Shown: one piece after another, positions 17,024 through 25,660 of the stretch
How positions within the stretch are numbered: position 1 is the first letter of the stretch
How the letters are laid out: each line of letters begins with the position of its first letter
NCBI GenBank assembly: GCA_963707555.1
Contig: CAVPQM010000013.1
Span: forward strand, 1 to 64,000
Origin: JAFAFN01 sp963707555
GTDB lineage: Bacteria; Actinomycetota; Acidimicrobiia; Acidimicrobiales; Microtrichaceae
Direction: 5' to 3'
Length of the DNA stretch: 64,000 nt
Program-made: the position numbers and the translations under genes
The notes under the pieces: model-generated
Databases searched by the model: none
Seen by the model: the letters and a program-made list of their open reading frames with translations, nothing else
Told to the model about the DNA's origin: nothing

Positions 17024-17107
17024 TGTCGGAGGGGGGACTTGAACCCCCACGCCCCTAAGGGCACTAGCCCCTCAAGCTAGCGCGTCTGCCAATTCCGCCA
17101 CTCCGAC
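17024..17107 (-). tRNA. tRNA-Leu (anticodon GAG)
   Basis: The 84 nt fold as a class II tRNA. The acceptor stem pairs GTCGGAG (17107-17101) with CTCCGAC. The D arm contains GGCGGAATTGGCAGACG. The anticodon stem CTAGC/GCTAG closes the loop TTGAGGG, giving anticodon GAG (leucine, CUC/CUU). A variable arm and the T arm GGGGGTTCAAGTCCCCC follow. CCA is not encoded. Its 3' end is repeated at 7188, consistent with use as an integration site. Confidence 0.95.
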
Positions 17108-17255
17108 GTGACCTCCGCATCTCTGCGAAGCGAGGCGTCACTCTAGCGCACGTACGACCGCGACTCGAAAACAGGATCGGCGACATCGCTCCGACGCCTC
17201 CGGGCAAGCTGGCACCGCACGCCACACGACGTGCGCACCACGACTGGAGCCCCCG

Positions 17256-17819
17256 TTGAGCAACTACGACACTTTCATGATCGTCGCCGCCGAATACAGC
17301 AACCTCGAGGACGCCGAGCTCGACTACGAGGCCGTCAAGGCCCTCTACTACGACCTCGACCTCGTCGACACCTTCGATGCCGCGGTCATCCAGCGTCACG
17401 ACGACGGCAAGGTCAAGATCGTCAAGAAGCACGAGCAGCCCACTCGCAAGGGTGCGTGGGTCGGCGCCGGACTCGGCCTGGCCGCGGGCGCCGTGCTGCT
17501 CGTGTTCCCCGCAGCGGCCATCGGCGCGGGTGTGCTCGCCGGGACCACTGCCGGCGGCGCAGGAATCGGGGCGCTCGCCGGCCACGTCGCTCGTGGCATG
17601 TCACGCCATGACCTCAAGGAGCTCGGTGAGTCGCTCGACAACGGCGACGCCGGACTCGTGGTCATCGCGGCCGTCGATCTCGAAGGACGCATCGCCGACG
17701 CGGTCGCCCGCGCCGACAAGGTGCTGCGCAAGGAGCTCAAAGCGGACCGCAAGGAGCTCGAGAAGGAATTGAAGGAGGCCGAGAAGGAGGCCGAGAAGGA
17801 GGCCGAGAAGGAGGCCTGA
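17256..17819 (+). CDS. DUF1269 family protein
   Basis: 187 residues from TTG 17256 (GGAG six bases upstream). An N-terminal ferredoxin-like segment precedes a glycine/alanine-rich hydrophobic hairpin (about residues 65-105, GAWVGAGLGLAAGAVLLVFP), then a second alpha/beta segment and a highly charged C-terminal helix. The last residues are EKEA repeats encoded by a 12-bp unit (GAGAAGGAGGCC), repeated three times and ending at the stop. The family has no assigned function. It is monocistronic. Confidence 0.8.
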   Translation: MSNYDTFMIVAAEYSNLEDAELDYEAVKALYYDLDLVDTFDAAVIQRHDDGKVKIVKKHEQPTRKGAWVGAGLGLAAGAVLLVFPAAAIGAGVLAGTTAGGAGIGALAGHVARGMSRHDLKELGESLDNGDAGLVVIAAVDLEGRIADAVARADKVLRKELKADRKELEKELKEAEKEAEKEAEKEA

Positions 17820-17835
17820 GCCGCAGGTCCCGTCA

Positions 17836-17955
17836 CCTTCGCGAAGGCGAGCGACGCGTCACACGACCGCCACCTTCGCGAAGGCCGCAGTCGGACGTCA
17901 GCGTCACCTTCGCGAAGGTGAACGACGCGCCACGCGACCGTGGCCTTCGCGAAGG
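17836..17955. repeat. four copies of the palindrome CCTTCGCGAAGG
   Basis: Perfect 12-base palindromes occur at 17836-17847, 17873-17884, 17907-17918 and 17944-17955 in the 150-bp spacer between the DUF1269 and PPK2 genes, which converge here. Two more copies lie at 36182-36193 and 36219-36230. The context extends partly, as ACCTTCGCGAAGG. Confidence 0.9.
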
Positions 17956-17975
17956 CCACGGGGGCCTGAGCCTGG

Positions 17976-18794
17976 TCAGCCTCCGTGGCCGAGCAGCGCC
18001 GCGGCGCGCTGCACCACCATCGGATCCGGCTCGTGCGCGACCTTGTTGTCCTTGTGCTTGTAGTCCAGCTGGTGGAGCACGTGGCGCATCGACTCGAGCC
18101 GGGCGCGCTTCTTGTCGTTCGAGTTCACGACCGTCCACGGGGCGGCGTCGCTGTCGGACTGGGCCAGCATCTCGTCGCGAGCGGCGGTGTACTGGTCCCA
18201 GCGTTTCTGCGCCTCTTCGTCCATCGCCGAGTACTTCCACTGCTTCAGCGGGTCCTTCTGGCGATCAGCGAACCGCTTCGCCTGGTTCTCCCGTGACACC
18301 GTGAACCACAGCTTGAACAAGCTGATCCCCGACTCGACCAGCGCACGCTCGAACGCCGGCACCTGACGGAAGAACTCGCCGTACTGCTTCGGTGTGCAGA
18401 AGCCCATCACCCGCTCGACCCCGGCGCGGTTGTACCAGGAGCGGTCGAACAGGACGAGCTCACCGGAGGTCGGCAGGTGGTTGATGTAGCGCTGGAAGTA
18501 CCACTGCCCCTGCTCGGTCTCGTTCGGCTTGGGCAGTGCAACCGTGCGAGCGCTGCGGGGGTTCATGTTCTGCACGAACCGGGCGATCGCCCCGCCCTTG
18601 CCGGCGGCGTCACGCCCCTCGAAGAGGATGACGACCTTCTCCCCCGCCTCGTTCACGTGCTTCTGCAGCTTCAGCAGCTCGATCTGCAGTTCGCGCAGCT
18701 CGGCGTCGTAGACCGCGCTGTCGAGCTTGTCCGGGTGCGGCGCCTCGTCCTCCATCTGGAGCAGCGTCGGTGCTGGCATCTTCGAGTTGCCCAC
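17976..18794 (-). CDS. ppk2: class I polyphosphate kinase 2
   Basis: 272 residues from GTG 18794 with GGAGGATCC upstream. PPK2 enzymes move phosphate between polyphosphate and nucleotides. Visible are the Walker A loop GRDAAGKGGA, the Walker B segment LFDRSWYNRAGVE, and the lid region ENQAKRFADRQKDPLKQWK. Length and arrangement match single-domain class I PPK2. It is monocistronic and faces the DUF1269 gene across the palindromic repeats. Confidence 0.92.
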   Translation of the reverse strand: MGNSKMPAPTLLQMEDEAPHPDKLDSAVYDAELRELQIELLKLQKHVNEAGEKVVILFEGRDAAGKGGAIARFVQNMNPRSARTVALPKPNETEQGQWYFQRYINHLPTSGELVLFDRSWYNRAGVERVMGFCTPKQYGEFFRQVPAFERALVESGISLFKLWFTVSRENQAKRFADRQKDPLKQWKYSAMDEEAQKRWDQYTAARDEMLAQSDSDAAPWTVVNSNDKKRARLESMRHVLHQLDYKHKDNKVAHEPDPMVVQRAAALLGHGG

Positions 18795-18934
18795 GGATCC
18801 TCCGGCAGGTCGACGCCCGCGGCGGGACGCTCGGTCGGTGAGCGCAGGCTATCGACTGCCCCGGCCGCTCCGTTGCCCGACCGGCCGCGCTGTCACGGGC
18901 CGGCCCTCACCGGAAGGCCGTCACAGACCGGCGT

Positions 18935-20284
18935 TCAGAGCGGCGGTCGGCCGATCGCGACACGCCAGAGCCGCCGGATCGTCCGCAGCGTCAGCGGGGC
19001 ACGCTTCGCCCCGGGCGACACCCCTGCGACGTCGCGGGGCATCCGGATCCGCAGCGCCAGGTGCCGCAGCTCGAACTCGACCGGGCTGTCCAGGTCGACG
19101 TACTCGCCGTCGATGCCGCTCGCGACCGCGGCGCCGGACTCGATGCGGAACGACGACGCCTGCCACTGCGAGATCACCGGCGGGCCGCTCTCGCCCGCCT
19201 GGGTCACCGCGACGATGCCGAGCTCGCCGTCGACCAGGCTCGGGCGACTCGAGAACCCCAACCGTGGGGACAGCACGTAGGAGTTGTTCGACACGTGGAT
19301 GATCACCGCGGAGTCGTGGCGGGTACCGTCCCCGTCGACGAAGTGCAGGTCGAGCGGTTCGGCGTCGGGGCCGATCAGATCCGGGATCGTGTCGAGCGCG
19401 ACGCCGATCTTGTTCTCCCGGTACTCCTCGGACGCCACGATCTCGCCGTAGGCGCCGATGGACACGTTGTTGAGGAACATGCGGCCGTTCACCTCGGCCA
19501 CGTCGATGCGACGCTGCACGGCCTCACCGAAGGAGTCGAGCGCGGCGAGCGGGTCGTTGCGGTCCAGGCCCAGGTCGAGCGCGAAGTGGTTCCGCGTCCC
19601 CGCCGGCACGCACACGAACGGGATCCGATGCTCGATCGCGATGCTGGCGATCAGCGCCAGGCTGCCGTCGCCGCCTGCCATGCCCAGGCAGTCGCACCCG
19701 TTGCGCAGCGCGTCCCGAGCGAGCGCCGGCAGGTCGTCGTCGGGGCCGAGCTCGACGACCCGGATGCCGCGCTGACGCGCCGCGTCCGACAGCCCCGCCC
19801 GCTCCGCGGCGCCGTCGCCGGAACGAGGGTTCACGATCAGCACGGGACGTCTCGCGGCGCGCACGAGGTGACCGGCGGGCTGGTGGATCCACTGCAGCGC
19901 GGACCCGCCGAACGCGGCGGCAACCAGGCCGAGCACCGCGGCGACCAGGATCGACGGGAAGTCCGCGATCGTCCAGGCGATCGTGGCGACCACGCCGAGC
20001 ACCGCGACACCGCAGCCGATCGCCAGCACGAGGCGCAGCGCACCTCGACGACGCAGCGCCTGCCAGCCCAGGTACACAGCGACAGCGCCGAGCAGCAGCG
20101 GCAACAGCACCTGGGGCAGGCTGCGGACCACTCCGACCGCCAGGAACACGACCGCCACCGCGAGCGACACGAGCGCGGCGACCGCCTGCAGTCGGTGGCG
20201 GCGCTGGAGCTGCGGCCCGGCCGGCAGACCGGGCTGCGGGGCCTCCGTGGGTGTCGGTTCTGGCGCATCACCGGTGTGCGACAC
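18935..20284 (-). CDS. diacylglycerol kinase-type lipid kinase with N-terminal membrane segments
   Basis: 449 residues. About 130 N-terminal residues contain four hydrophobic segments (VAALVSLAVAVVFLAVGVV and others). The catalytic domain follows: PVLIVNPRSGDG, then the nucleotide-binding MAGGDGSLALIA and PAGTRNHFALDLGLDR. The C-terminal beta domain includes NNVSIGAYG and DGEYVD. The start is GTG 20284, with AGGAGGT ten bases upstream. It diverges from a PAP2 phosphatase only seven bases away. Probable substrates are diacylglycerol or a related lipid. Confidence 0.85.
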   Translation of the reverse strand: MSHTGDAPEPTPTEAPQPGLPAGPQLQRRHRLQAVAALVSLAVAVVFLAVGVVRSLPQVLLPLLLGAVAVYLGWQALRRRGALRLVLAIGCGVAVLGVVATIAWTIADFPSILVAAVLGLVAAAFGGSALQWIHQPAGHLVRAARRPVLIVNPRSGDGAAERAGLSDAARQRGIRVVELGPDDDLPALARDALRNGCDCLGMAGGDGSLALIASIAIEHRIPFVCVPAGTRNHFALDLGLDRNDPLAALDSFGEAVQRRIDVAEVNGRMFLNNVSIGAYGEIVASEEYRENKIGVALDTIPDLIGPDAEPLDLHFVDGDGTRHDSAVIIHVSNNSYVLSPRLGFSSRPSLVDGELGIVAVTQAGESGPPVISQWQASSFRIESGAAVASGIDGEYVDLDSPVEFELRHLALRIRMPRDVAGVSPGAKRAPLTLRTIRRLWRVAIGRPPL

Positions 20285-20291
20285 TCGACGG

Positions 20292-21035
20292 ATGACCTCC
20301 TCGGGGACAGACGATCGGCCGACCGGCAACCTATCGGACCCACCCGAACCCGCCGAGGTGATCCTCGACGACGGACTCGCCGCGCCCGATGGCGCCGCTG
20401 CCCCCGGCGGGTCCCGGCAGCCGTCCCGTGAGCCCGACGAGCTGCTCCCCCGGGTCGTGTCCGAGATGGGCAACGTCGACCGCAACATCTATCGAGCGGT
20501 GCACGCGACGCCGACGCCGACCCTCGACGACGCGTTCCGCAAGCTGTCGCTGTTCGCGGACCACGGCAAGCTCTGGTTCACCGTTGCCGTCGTCACCGCG
20601 CTCGTCGGCGGCAAGCGGGGCCGCCGGGCGGCGATCGACGGGATCATCGCGCTGGGCCTCAGCTCCGCGGTGGTCAACCAGGGGCTCAAGGCTGCGATGC
20701 CACGGCCCCGGCCCGATCGCGAGCACTACCAGGTGATCGTCGCCCGGCACGTGCCGTTGCCGACCTCGACGTCGTTCCCGTCGGGGCACTCCGCCTCGGC
20801 GTTCGCGTTCGCCAACGGCGCCAGCGGAGCGATGCCCGAACTGGCCGTGCCGTTGCACGTGCTCGCCGCGGCCGTCGCGTGGTCCCGGGTGCACACTGGG
20901 GTGCACTACCCCGCCGACGTGCTCGTCGGCTCGCTCGTCGGCGGGTCGGTCGGCCAGATCGTCGGGGGGCTGCACCGGCGGCGCTCGCTGCGACGCTTGT
21001 CGCGCACCGTGGCCGGACGCGACGACGGCGACTGA
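20292..21035 (+). CDS. PAP2-family phosphatase
   Basis: 247 residues. An acidic N-terminal tail of about 60 residues precedes a PAP2 core with the three phosphatase motifs: KAAMPRPRPDR, PSGHSAS and SRVHTGVHYPADV. The region is moderately hydrophobic with several helices. Such enzymes dephosphorylate lipid phosphates. It is divergent from and adjacent to a lipid kinase, so the two may act on opposite sides of one phospholipid step. Confidence 0.88.
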   Translation: MTSSGTDDRPTGNLSDPPEPAEVILDDGLAAPDGAAAPGGSRQPSREPDELLPRVVSEMGNVDRNIYRAVHATPTPTLDDAFRKLSLFADHGKLWFTVAVVTALVGGKRGRRAAIDGIIALGLSSAVVNQGLKAAMPRPRPDREHYQVIVARHVPLPTSTSFPSGHSASAFAFANGASGAMPELAVPLHVLAAAVAWSRVHTGVHYPADVLVGSLVGGSVGQIVGGLHRRRSLRRLSRTVAGRDDGD

Positions 21036-21112
21036 GCGTCGCTCGGTCGCCGTCGAGAGTCCTGTCGATCAGCCGGGCGGTCACTCGGTGGGTGAGCGAC
21101 CGGCGGGCGGGA

Positions 21113-21352
21113 TCAGGTGTCGAGCACCATCGCCATGATCAGCGTGTTGAACACGAACAGCAGGGCGACCACCACGGTGATCCGGTCGAGGTTCTTCTCC
21201 ATGACCGTCGAGCCCGCCGCCGAGGCGCCGAGACCGCCACCGAACATGTCGGAGAGGCCGCCGCCGCGCCCGCTGTGCACGAGCACGAGCGTGATCAGCG
21301 CGATGCCGAGGCCGAACTGGAGTACCCACAGGATGGTCGTGACGATTCCCAC
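21113..21352 (-). CDS. secG: preprotein translocase subunit SecG
   Basis: 79 residues from GTG 21352. Two membrane helices (VGIVTTILWVLQFGLGIALI and DRITVVVALLFVFNTLIMAM) flank the SecG signature region SGRGGGLSDMFGGG. SecG assists SecYE in export. It is commonly found after tpiA in actinobacteria; here a heliorhodopsin and an ECF module lie between. Confidence 0.9.
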   Translation of the reverse strand: MGIVTTILWVLQFGLGIALITLVLVHSGRGGGLSDMFGGGLGASAAGSTVMEKNLDRITVVVALLFVFNTLIMAMVLDT

Positions 21353-21511
21353 GGCGGACACAGTATCCGACGGCACGCTCTGCGCTGAACCTCGTGCACC
21401 GGCGGGGCGCACGCCAGGTGGCACACGTCGGGTCATCGGCGCGGTGCATCCGTTGACCCGAACGTGGCCGAAGGGTCGGTCAGCGACGCCACCACGAGGA
21501 GCACAGCTGCC

Positions 21512-22316
21512 ATGCCGAACGACGACACCCGCGCCGACGCCACGACCCACACCAGCGTGGCCTCCGGTGTCACCGCCGAGCGTCTGGCGGGCCTTCGCCG
21601 ATGGAACCTCGGCCTGACGGTGCTGCACGCGTTGCAGGCCGTTCTGGTCCTGGTGCTCGCCTCGAACTTCGCGATCCAGGTCACCTCGTCGTTCCCGTCG
21701 GGACCGCCCGGCACCGCGGCCCCCGCCCCGGAGGACCTCTTCGAGGTCCGCATCGGCTGGGCGATCGCGCTCTTCCTGCTGCTCGCGGCGATCGACCACG
21801 GGCTGACCGCGAGTGTCGCCAGGTCGACCTACGAACGAGACCTGCGAGACGGCATCAACCGGGTCCGCTGGATCGAGTACTCCTTCAGCGCCACGCTCAT
21901 GATCCTGCTGATCAGCATGTACTCGGGCATCACCGGCATCAATGCGCTCATCGCCATCGCCGGTGCCAACGTGGCGATGATCCTCTTCGGATGGCTCCAG
22001 GAGCGCATGAACCCGCCGGGCCGGCAGAGCACGTCCATGTCGGCGTTCTGGTTCGGCACCATCGCCGGCCTGGCACCGTGGATCGCGATCTCGGTGAACT
22101 ACGCCGGCGCCGACGAGGTGCCCGGATTCGTCTACGGGATCTTCGTGGTGCAGGCACTGTTCTTCTTCAGCTTCGGTGCCAACCAGTGGCTCCAGTACCG
22201 CGGTGTCGGGCCCGTGGTCGTCGTACGCCTTCGGGGAGAAGGCGTACCTGGTGCTCAGCCTGGGCGCGAAGTCGGCGCTGGCGTGGCAGATCTTCGGAGG
22301 CTCACTCGCCGCCTGA
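21512..22316 (+). CDS. heliorhodopsin, frameshifted before helix 7
   Basis: A seven-helix retinal protein of the heliorhodopsin family, about 267 residues once corrected. The ATG at 21512 follows GAGGAG. Helix 3 contains WIEYSFSATLMILLISMY with the counterion glutamate. After QYRGVG-P the frame breaks: one extra base near 22214 (CCCGTGG) shifts translation. In the next frame the sequence reads WSSYAFGEKAYLVLSLGAKS and ALAWQIFGGSLAA, ending at TGA 22314-22316, with the Schiff-base lysine in SLGAKSALAW. The perfect continuation suggests a base error or a very recent mutation. Function in light sensing is inferred from the family. Confidence 0.88.
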
Positions 22317-22323
22317 GCGGCGA

Positions 22324-22782
22324 TCAGGCGTCGTCGGGCAGCCCGTCGAGACGCCGCTGGATCTCGTCCTCGCTCAGCTGCTCGTTGGGCGTCGTGACCG
22401 TCCAGCGGTGGCCGAAGGGATCGATGATCGTGCCCGCACGTGCCCCGTAGAACTCATCCGCGACAGCACGGAGCACCGTCGCGCCGGCCTCGACCGCCCG
22501 TGCGACGACGTCGTCGACGTCCGGCACGATCAACGTGAGCGTCGTGGTCGTCCCGCCGAGCGTCGTCGGCGAGACGATGCTCAGCTCCGGGAACTCATCC
22601 GCGAGGCTGAACTCCGCTCCTGCGATGTTGACCGCGGCGTGACCGATCCGACCGTCGGGCTGGTCGATCCGCAGTGTCACGACGGCGCCGAAGGCCCGTT
22701 CGTAGAAGTCGATGGCGTCGTTGCCGCCGGTGACGATCAGGTACGGCGTGACCGTCGTGGTGATGGTCGTGGACGGTGTCAT
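22324..22782 (-). CDS. VOC (glyoxalase/PhnB-like) family protein
   Basis: 152 residues from ATG 22782 (AGAGGAG upstream). It has the paired beta-alpha-beta-beta-beta modules of the vicinal-oxygen-chelate fold: TPYLIVTGGNDAIDFYERAF, then IGHAAVNIAGAEFSLADE, VPDVDDVVARAVEAGATVL and IIDPFGHRWTV. The exact reaction is unknown. It ends an operon with an ECF sigma factor and a 48-residue protein, all with overlapping ends. Confidence 0.88.
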   Translation of the reverse strand: MTPSTTITTTVTPYLIVTGGNDAIDFYERAFGAVVTLRIDQPDGRIGHAAVNIAGAEFSLADEFPELSIVSPTTLGGTTTTLTLIVPDVDDVVARAVEAGATVLRAVADEFYGARAGTIIDPFGHRWTVTTPNEQLSEDEIQRRLDGLPDDA

Positions 22783-22925
22783 GGGGTTGCTCCTCTGGTT
22801 CGGTCGGACGGTGTGGCGTCGGCACCGAGCGCGTCGAGCAGGCGCTCTCGGAGCTCGGCGACGAACACGGGTCGCGGTGCCACGGGCCGGTCGCCTCCGG
22901 CGAGCGCGTCGAGCGGTTCACGCAT
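22779..22925 (-). CDS. 48-residue protein between ECF sigma and VOC genes
   Basis: A short frame from ATG 22925 (8-bp overlap with the sigma factor stop) to TGA 22779 (overlap ATGA with the VOC start). It reads MREPLDALAGGDRPVAPRPV followed by FVAELRERLLDALG. Its position, with both ends overlapping neighbours, argues that it is real. It resembles the short N-terminal helices of larger ECF-linked proteins, but I recognise no family. Confidence 0.6.
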   Translation of the reverse strand: MREPLDALAGGDRPVAPRPVFVAELRERLLDALGADATPSDRTRGATP

Positions 22926-23478
22926 CGTCGCCCACCTCCTTGCGATCGTCGGTGCCCGGCTGCGGTCGTCCCGCCAGGTAGGCGCGTCGGAACGCGACGC
23001 GGCCGCGGCTGAGCAGCGCGTCGGTCGCCTGCACCGATCGACCGAGCAGCTCGGCCACCTCGGGCACCGACAGCCCGTCGAGGTGGCGCAGCATCAACGC
23101 TGCTCGCTGCGGAGCGGCCAGCGTGCGAAGCACCTCGAGCGCCGGCCCCTCGGACAGCTCGCCGAGCTCGTCCTCGTCGTGTCCGGCGGGCAGCGCCACC
23201 AGCCGGAGCGCCCGATCTCGACGAGCTTCCCGGCGCCAGTGGTCGACGAGCTTGTTCCTCGCGACGGTCATCAGCCAGGGCGCCTCGACCCGTGTGGGGG
23301 GCACCCGGCGGACAGCGGCCGCTGCGGCCATGAACGTCTCGGCAGTCAGATCCTCGGCGACGGTCGGCGACCCGCAGCGGCGGATCAGGTAGCCGTAGAC
23401 CTCGGGCAGGACCCTGTCGTACAACGCGACGAGGCCCTCGGCCGCGTCTGCGGTGTCGAGGTCCTCGGTCGGGTTCAC
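22918..23478 (-). CDS. ECF RNA polymerase sigma factor
   Basis: 186 residues. Sigma region 2 (VLPEVYGYLIRRCGSPTVAE, DLTAETFMAA, WLMTVARNKLVDHWRREARR) and region 4 (AAPQRAALMLRHLDGLSVPE, VAELLGRSVQATDALLSRGR) are both intact. No anti-sigma gene is adjacent. Instead it leads an overlapping operon with a 48-residue protein and a VOC protein, so regulation may work through another mechanism. Confidence 0.88.
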   Translation of the reverse strand: MNPTEDLDTADAAEGLVALYDRVLPEVYGYLIRRCGSPTVAEDLTAETFMAAAAAVRRVPPTRVEAPWLMTVARNKLVDHWRREARRDRALRLVALPAGHDEDELGELSEGPALEVLRTLAAPQRAALMLRHLDGLSVPEVAELLGRSVQATDALLSRGRVAFRRAYLAGRPQPGTDDRKEVGDDA

Positions 23479-23553
23479 ACCATGATCATCGCTCCGAGGC
23501 CCCCGATCCTGACGGCCGTCGCGAAGTATCTCCCGATCGTGCCCGGGCGGACC

Positions 23554-23693
23554 TCAGTGGTTGCGGTGCTGGACGATCGCCGCTGCCACACCGGGCGTCG
23601 GCTCCACGTCAGTGGTTGCGGTACTGGACGATCGCCGCTGCCACACCGGGCGTCGGCTCCACGTCAGTGGTTGCGGTACTGGACGATCGCCGC
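23554..23693. repeat. 55-bp tandem repeat made from the tpiA 3' end
   Basis: Units begin at 23554, 23609 and 23664, two complete and one partial (to about 23693), differing at one base. The third copy is the genuine tpiA 3' end including its stop (23664-23666). The other two lie downstream in the spacer. The minus-strand translation ends IVQYRNH or IVQHRNH in each. Confidence 0.95.
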
Positions 23694-24452
23694 GAACTCG
23701 TCGGGGTCGAGGCTGGCGCCGCCGACCAGCGCGCCGTCGATGTCGGGCTGGCCCATGAGCTCGGCGGCGTTGCCGGGCTTCACCGAACCGCCGTACTGGA
23801 TGCGCACCGCCGCCGCCGGCGTCGGCGCCGGCCACGTCGGCCACGACGGCCGGCGGATGAGCGCGCACATCGTCCTGGGCGTCCTCGGCGCGTGGCGGTG
23901 CGGCCGGTGCCGATCGCCCAGATCGGCTCGTAGGCGATGACCAGCGCCGCCGACCTGCTCGGCGGTGACGCCCGTCGAGCCCGGCGCGGATCTGGCCCGT
24001 CGACCTTGGCCTCGGCCTGGCCGCGCCTCGCGCTCCTCGAGCGTCTCGCCGCAGCACAGGATCGGGCGTCATGCCGTTGCCCAGCACGGCCTTGGCCTTC
24101 TTGTTGACCGTCTCGTCGGTCTCGCCGAAGATCTCGCGGCGCTCGGAGTGGCCGACGATCACGTAGGCGACGTTCAGCTTGGCCAGCATCGGCGGGGACG
24201 ACCTCGCCGGTGAAGGCGCCCTTGTCCTCCCAGTGGCAGTTCTGGGCGCCGAGCGGCGATCTGCATGTGGTCGGCCTCGATCACCGTCTGGACCGAGCGG
24301 ATGTCGGTGAACGGCGGGTGCACCGAGACGTCGACCGCGTCGTAGTCGTCGCTTGTCGAGGCAGGTAGCGCCAGCTTCTGGACCGTCTGGATCGCCTCGA
24401 AGTGGTTGTGGTGCATCTTCCAGTTGCCGCTGATGAGCGGCTTGCGTGCCAT
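23664..24452 (-). CDS. tpiA: triosephosphate isomerase, multiply frameshifted in this sequence
   Basis: Glycolytic enzyme interconverting DHAP and GAP. Family blocks are perfect but spread over frames: ARKPLISGNWKMHHNHFEAI (from 24452), LAKLNVAYVIVGHSERREIF with the catalytic histidine, IAYEPIWAIGTG with the catalytic glutamate, and IQYGGSVKPGNAAELMGQPD to the end QYRNH. At least four single-base shifts separate them. With such intact motifs in an essential gene, base errors are likelier than decay. It follows pgk, as usual. Confidence 0.85.
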
Positions 24453-24503
24453 GTCGAGCTCCTCGTTCGTGATGCTGCAGTACGGGTGCGAGGTGCGCCG
24501 GTG

Positions 24504-25648
24504 TCAGGCGTTCGAGGCGCCGCGGAGGGCCTCGAGGCCGGGCAGGTCGCCCTGCTCGATGCAGCTCGAGCGACGCGCCGCCACCGGTGGAGACGTGGTC
24601 GACCTCGGTCGGCCAGGCCGAACTGGGCGACCGCGGCGGCGCTGTCGCCGCCGCCGATGACCGTGAAGCCACGGCTCTCGGCCACCGCCTCGGCCACCGC
24701 CCGGGTGCCGGCCTCGAAGCGGGGATCCTCGAACACGCCCATCGGGCCGTTCCAGAGGATCGGTGCGGGCCTCGGCGATGACGTCGCCGAACTCGGCGGC
24801 GGTGCCGGGGCCGATGTCGAGGCCCATCCAGCCGTCGGGCAGCGTGCGGCCGAACTTGCGGACCTCTCCCCCGGCGGCCGGGTCACCGATCTTGCCGCCC
24901 GGGCCCGAGGCCGACGATGTCGCTCGGCAGGTGCAGGCGGTCGCCGTGCTCGTCGAGCAGGCGCCGGCAGGTGTCGATCTGGTCGGCCTCGAGCAGCGAG
25001 GCGCCGATCGGGTGGCCCATGCGCGGCGAGGAAGGTGAAGCACATGCCGCCGCCGATGATCGATCGAGTCGGCGATGTCGAGCAGGGCCGTCGATGCACG
25101 CCGAGCTTGTCGCGACACCTTCGAGCCGCCGAGGATGGCGACGAACGGGCGCGCTGGCGTCGCTCGCGGAGGCCGAGCAGGACCTCGACCTCCTTGGCCA
25201 GCAGCCGGCCGGCCGCCGACGGCAGCGGGTGCGGCGGGCCGACGATCGAGGCGTGGGCCCGGTGCGACGCGCCGAACGCGTCGTTGACGTAGAGGTCCTG
25301 GCCCTCGACGAGCCGGTCGACGAACGCCGGGTCGTTCGCCGTCTCGCCCGGGTCGAAGCGCAGGTTCTCGAGCAGCTCGACGCCCGGCGCGAGCTCGGCC
25401 AGCCGCGCGCGCACCGGCTCCACCGAGTACTTCGGGTCGGGCGCGCCCTTGGGCCGGCCCAGGTGGGTGCAGGCGGTGACGGTGGCGCCGTGCTCGGTCA
25501 GCCACTCGATCGTGGGCAGCGCGGCCCGGATGCGCAGGTCGTCGGCGATGACGCCGTCCGTGAGCGGGACGTTGAAGTCGACCCGGACCAGCACCCGACT
25601 TGCCCGTCGACGTCGCGCGAGGTCCTCGAGCTGGGGACGCTCGACCAT
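24504..25648 (-). CDS. pgk: phosphoglycerate kinase, multiply frameshifted in this sequence
   Basis: Glycolytic ATP-forming kinase. Recognisable segments include VLVRVDFNVPLTDGVIADDL, ACTHLGRPKGAP, NLRFDPGETANDPAFVDRL, YVNDAFGASHRAHASIVG, IIGGGMCFTFLAA, ILWNGPMGVFE and FTVIGGGDSAAAV, ending LPGLEALRGASNA. They fall in different frames; extra single bases occur repeatedly, for instance around 25600, 25160, 25080 and 24770. It lies between tpiA and gapA on the same strand. Confidence 0.85.
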
Positions 25649-25660
25649 GGTCGGCGCCGG

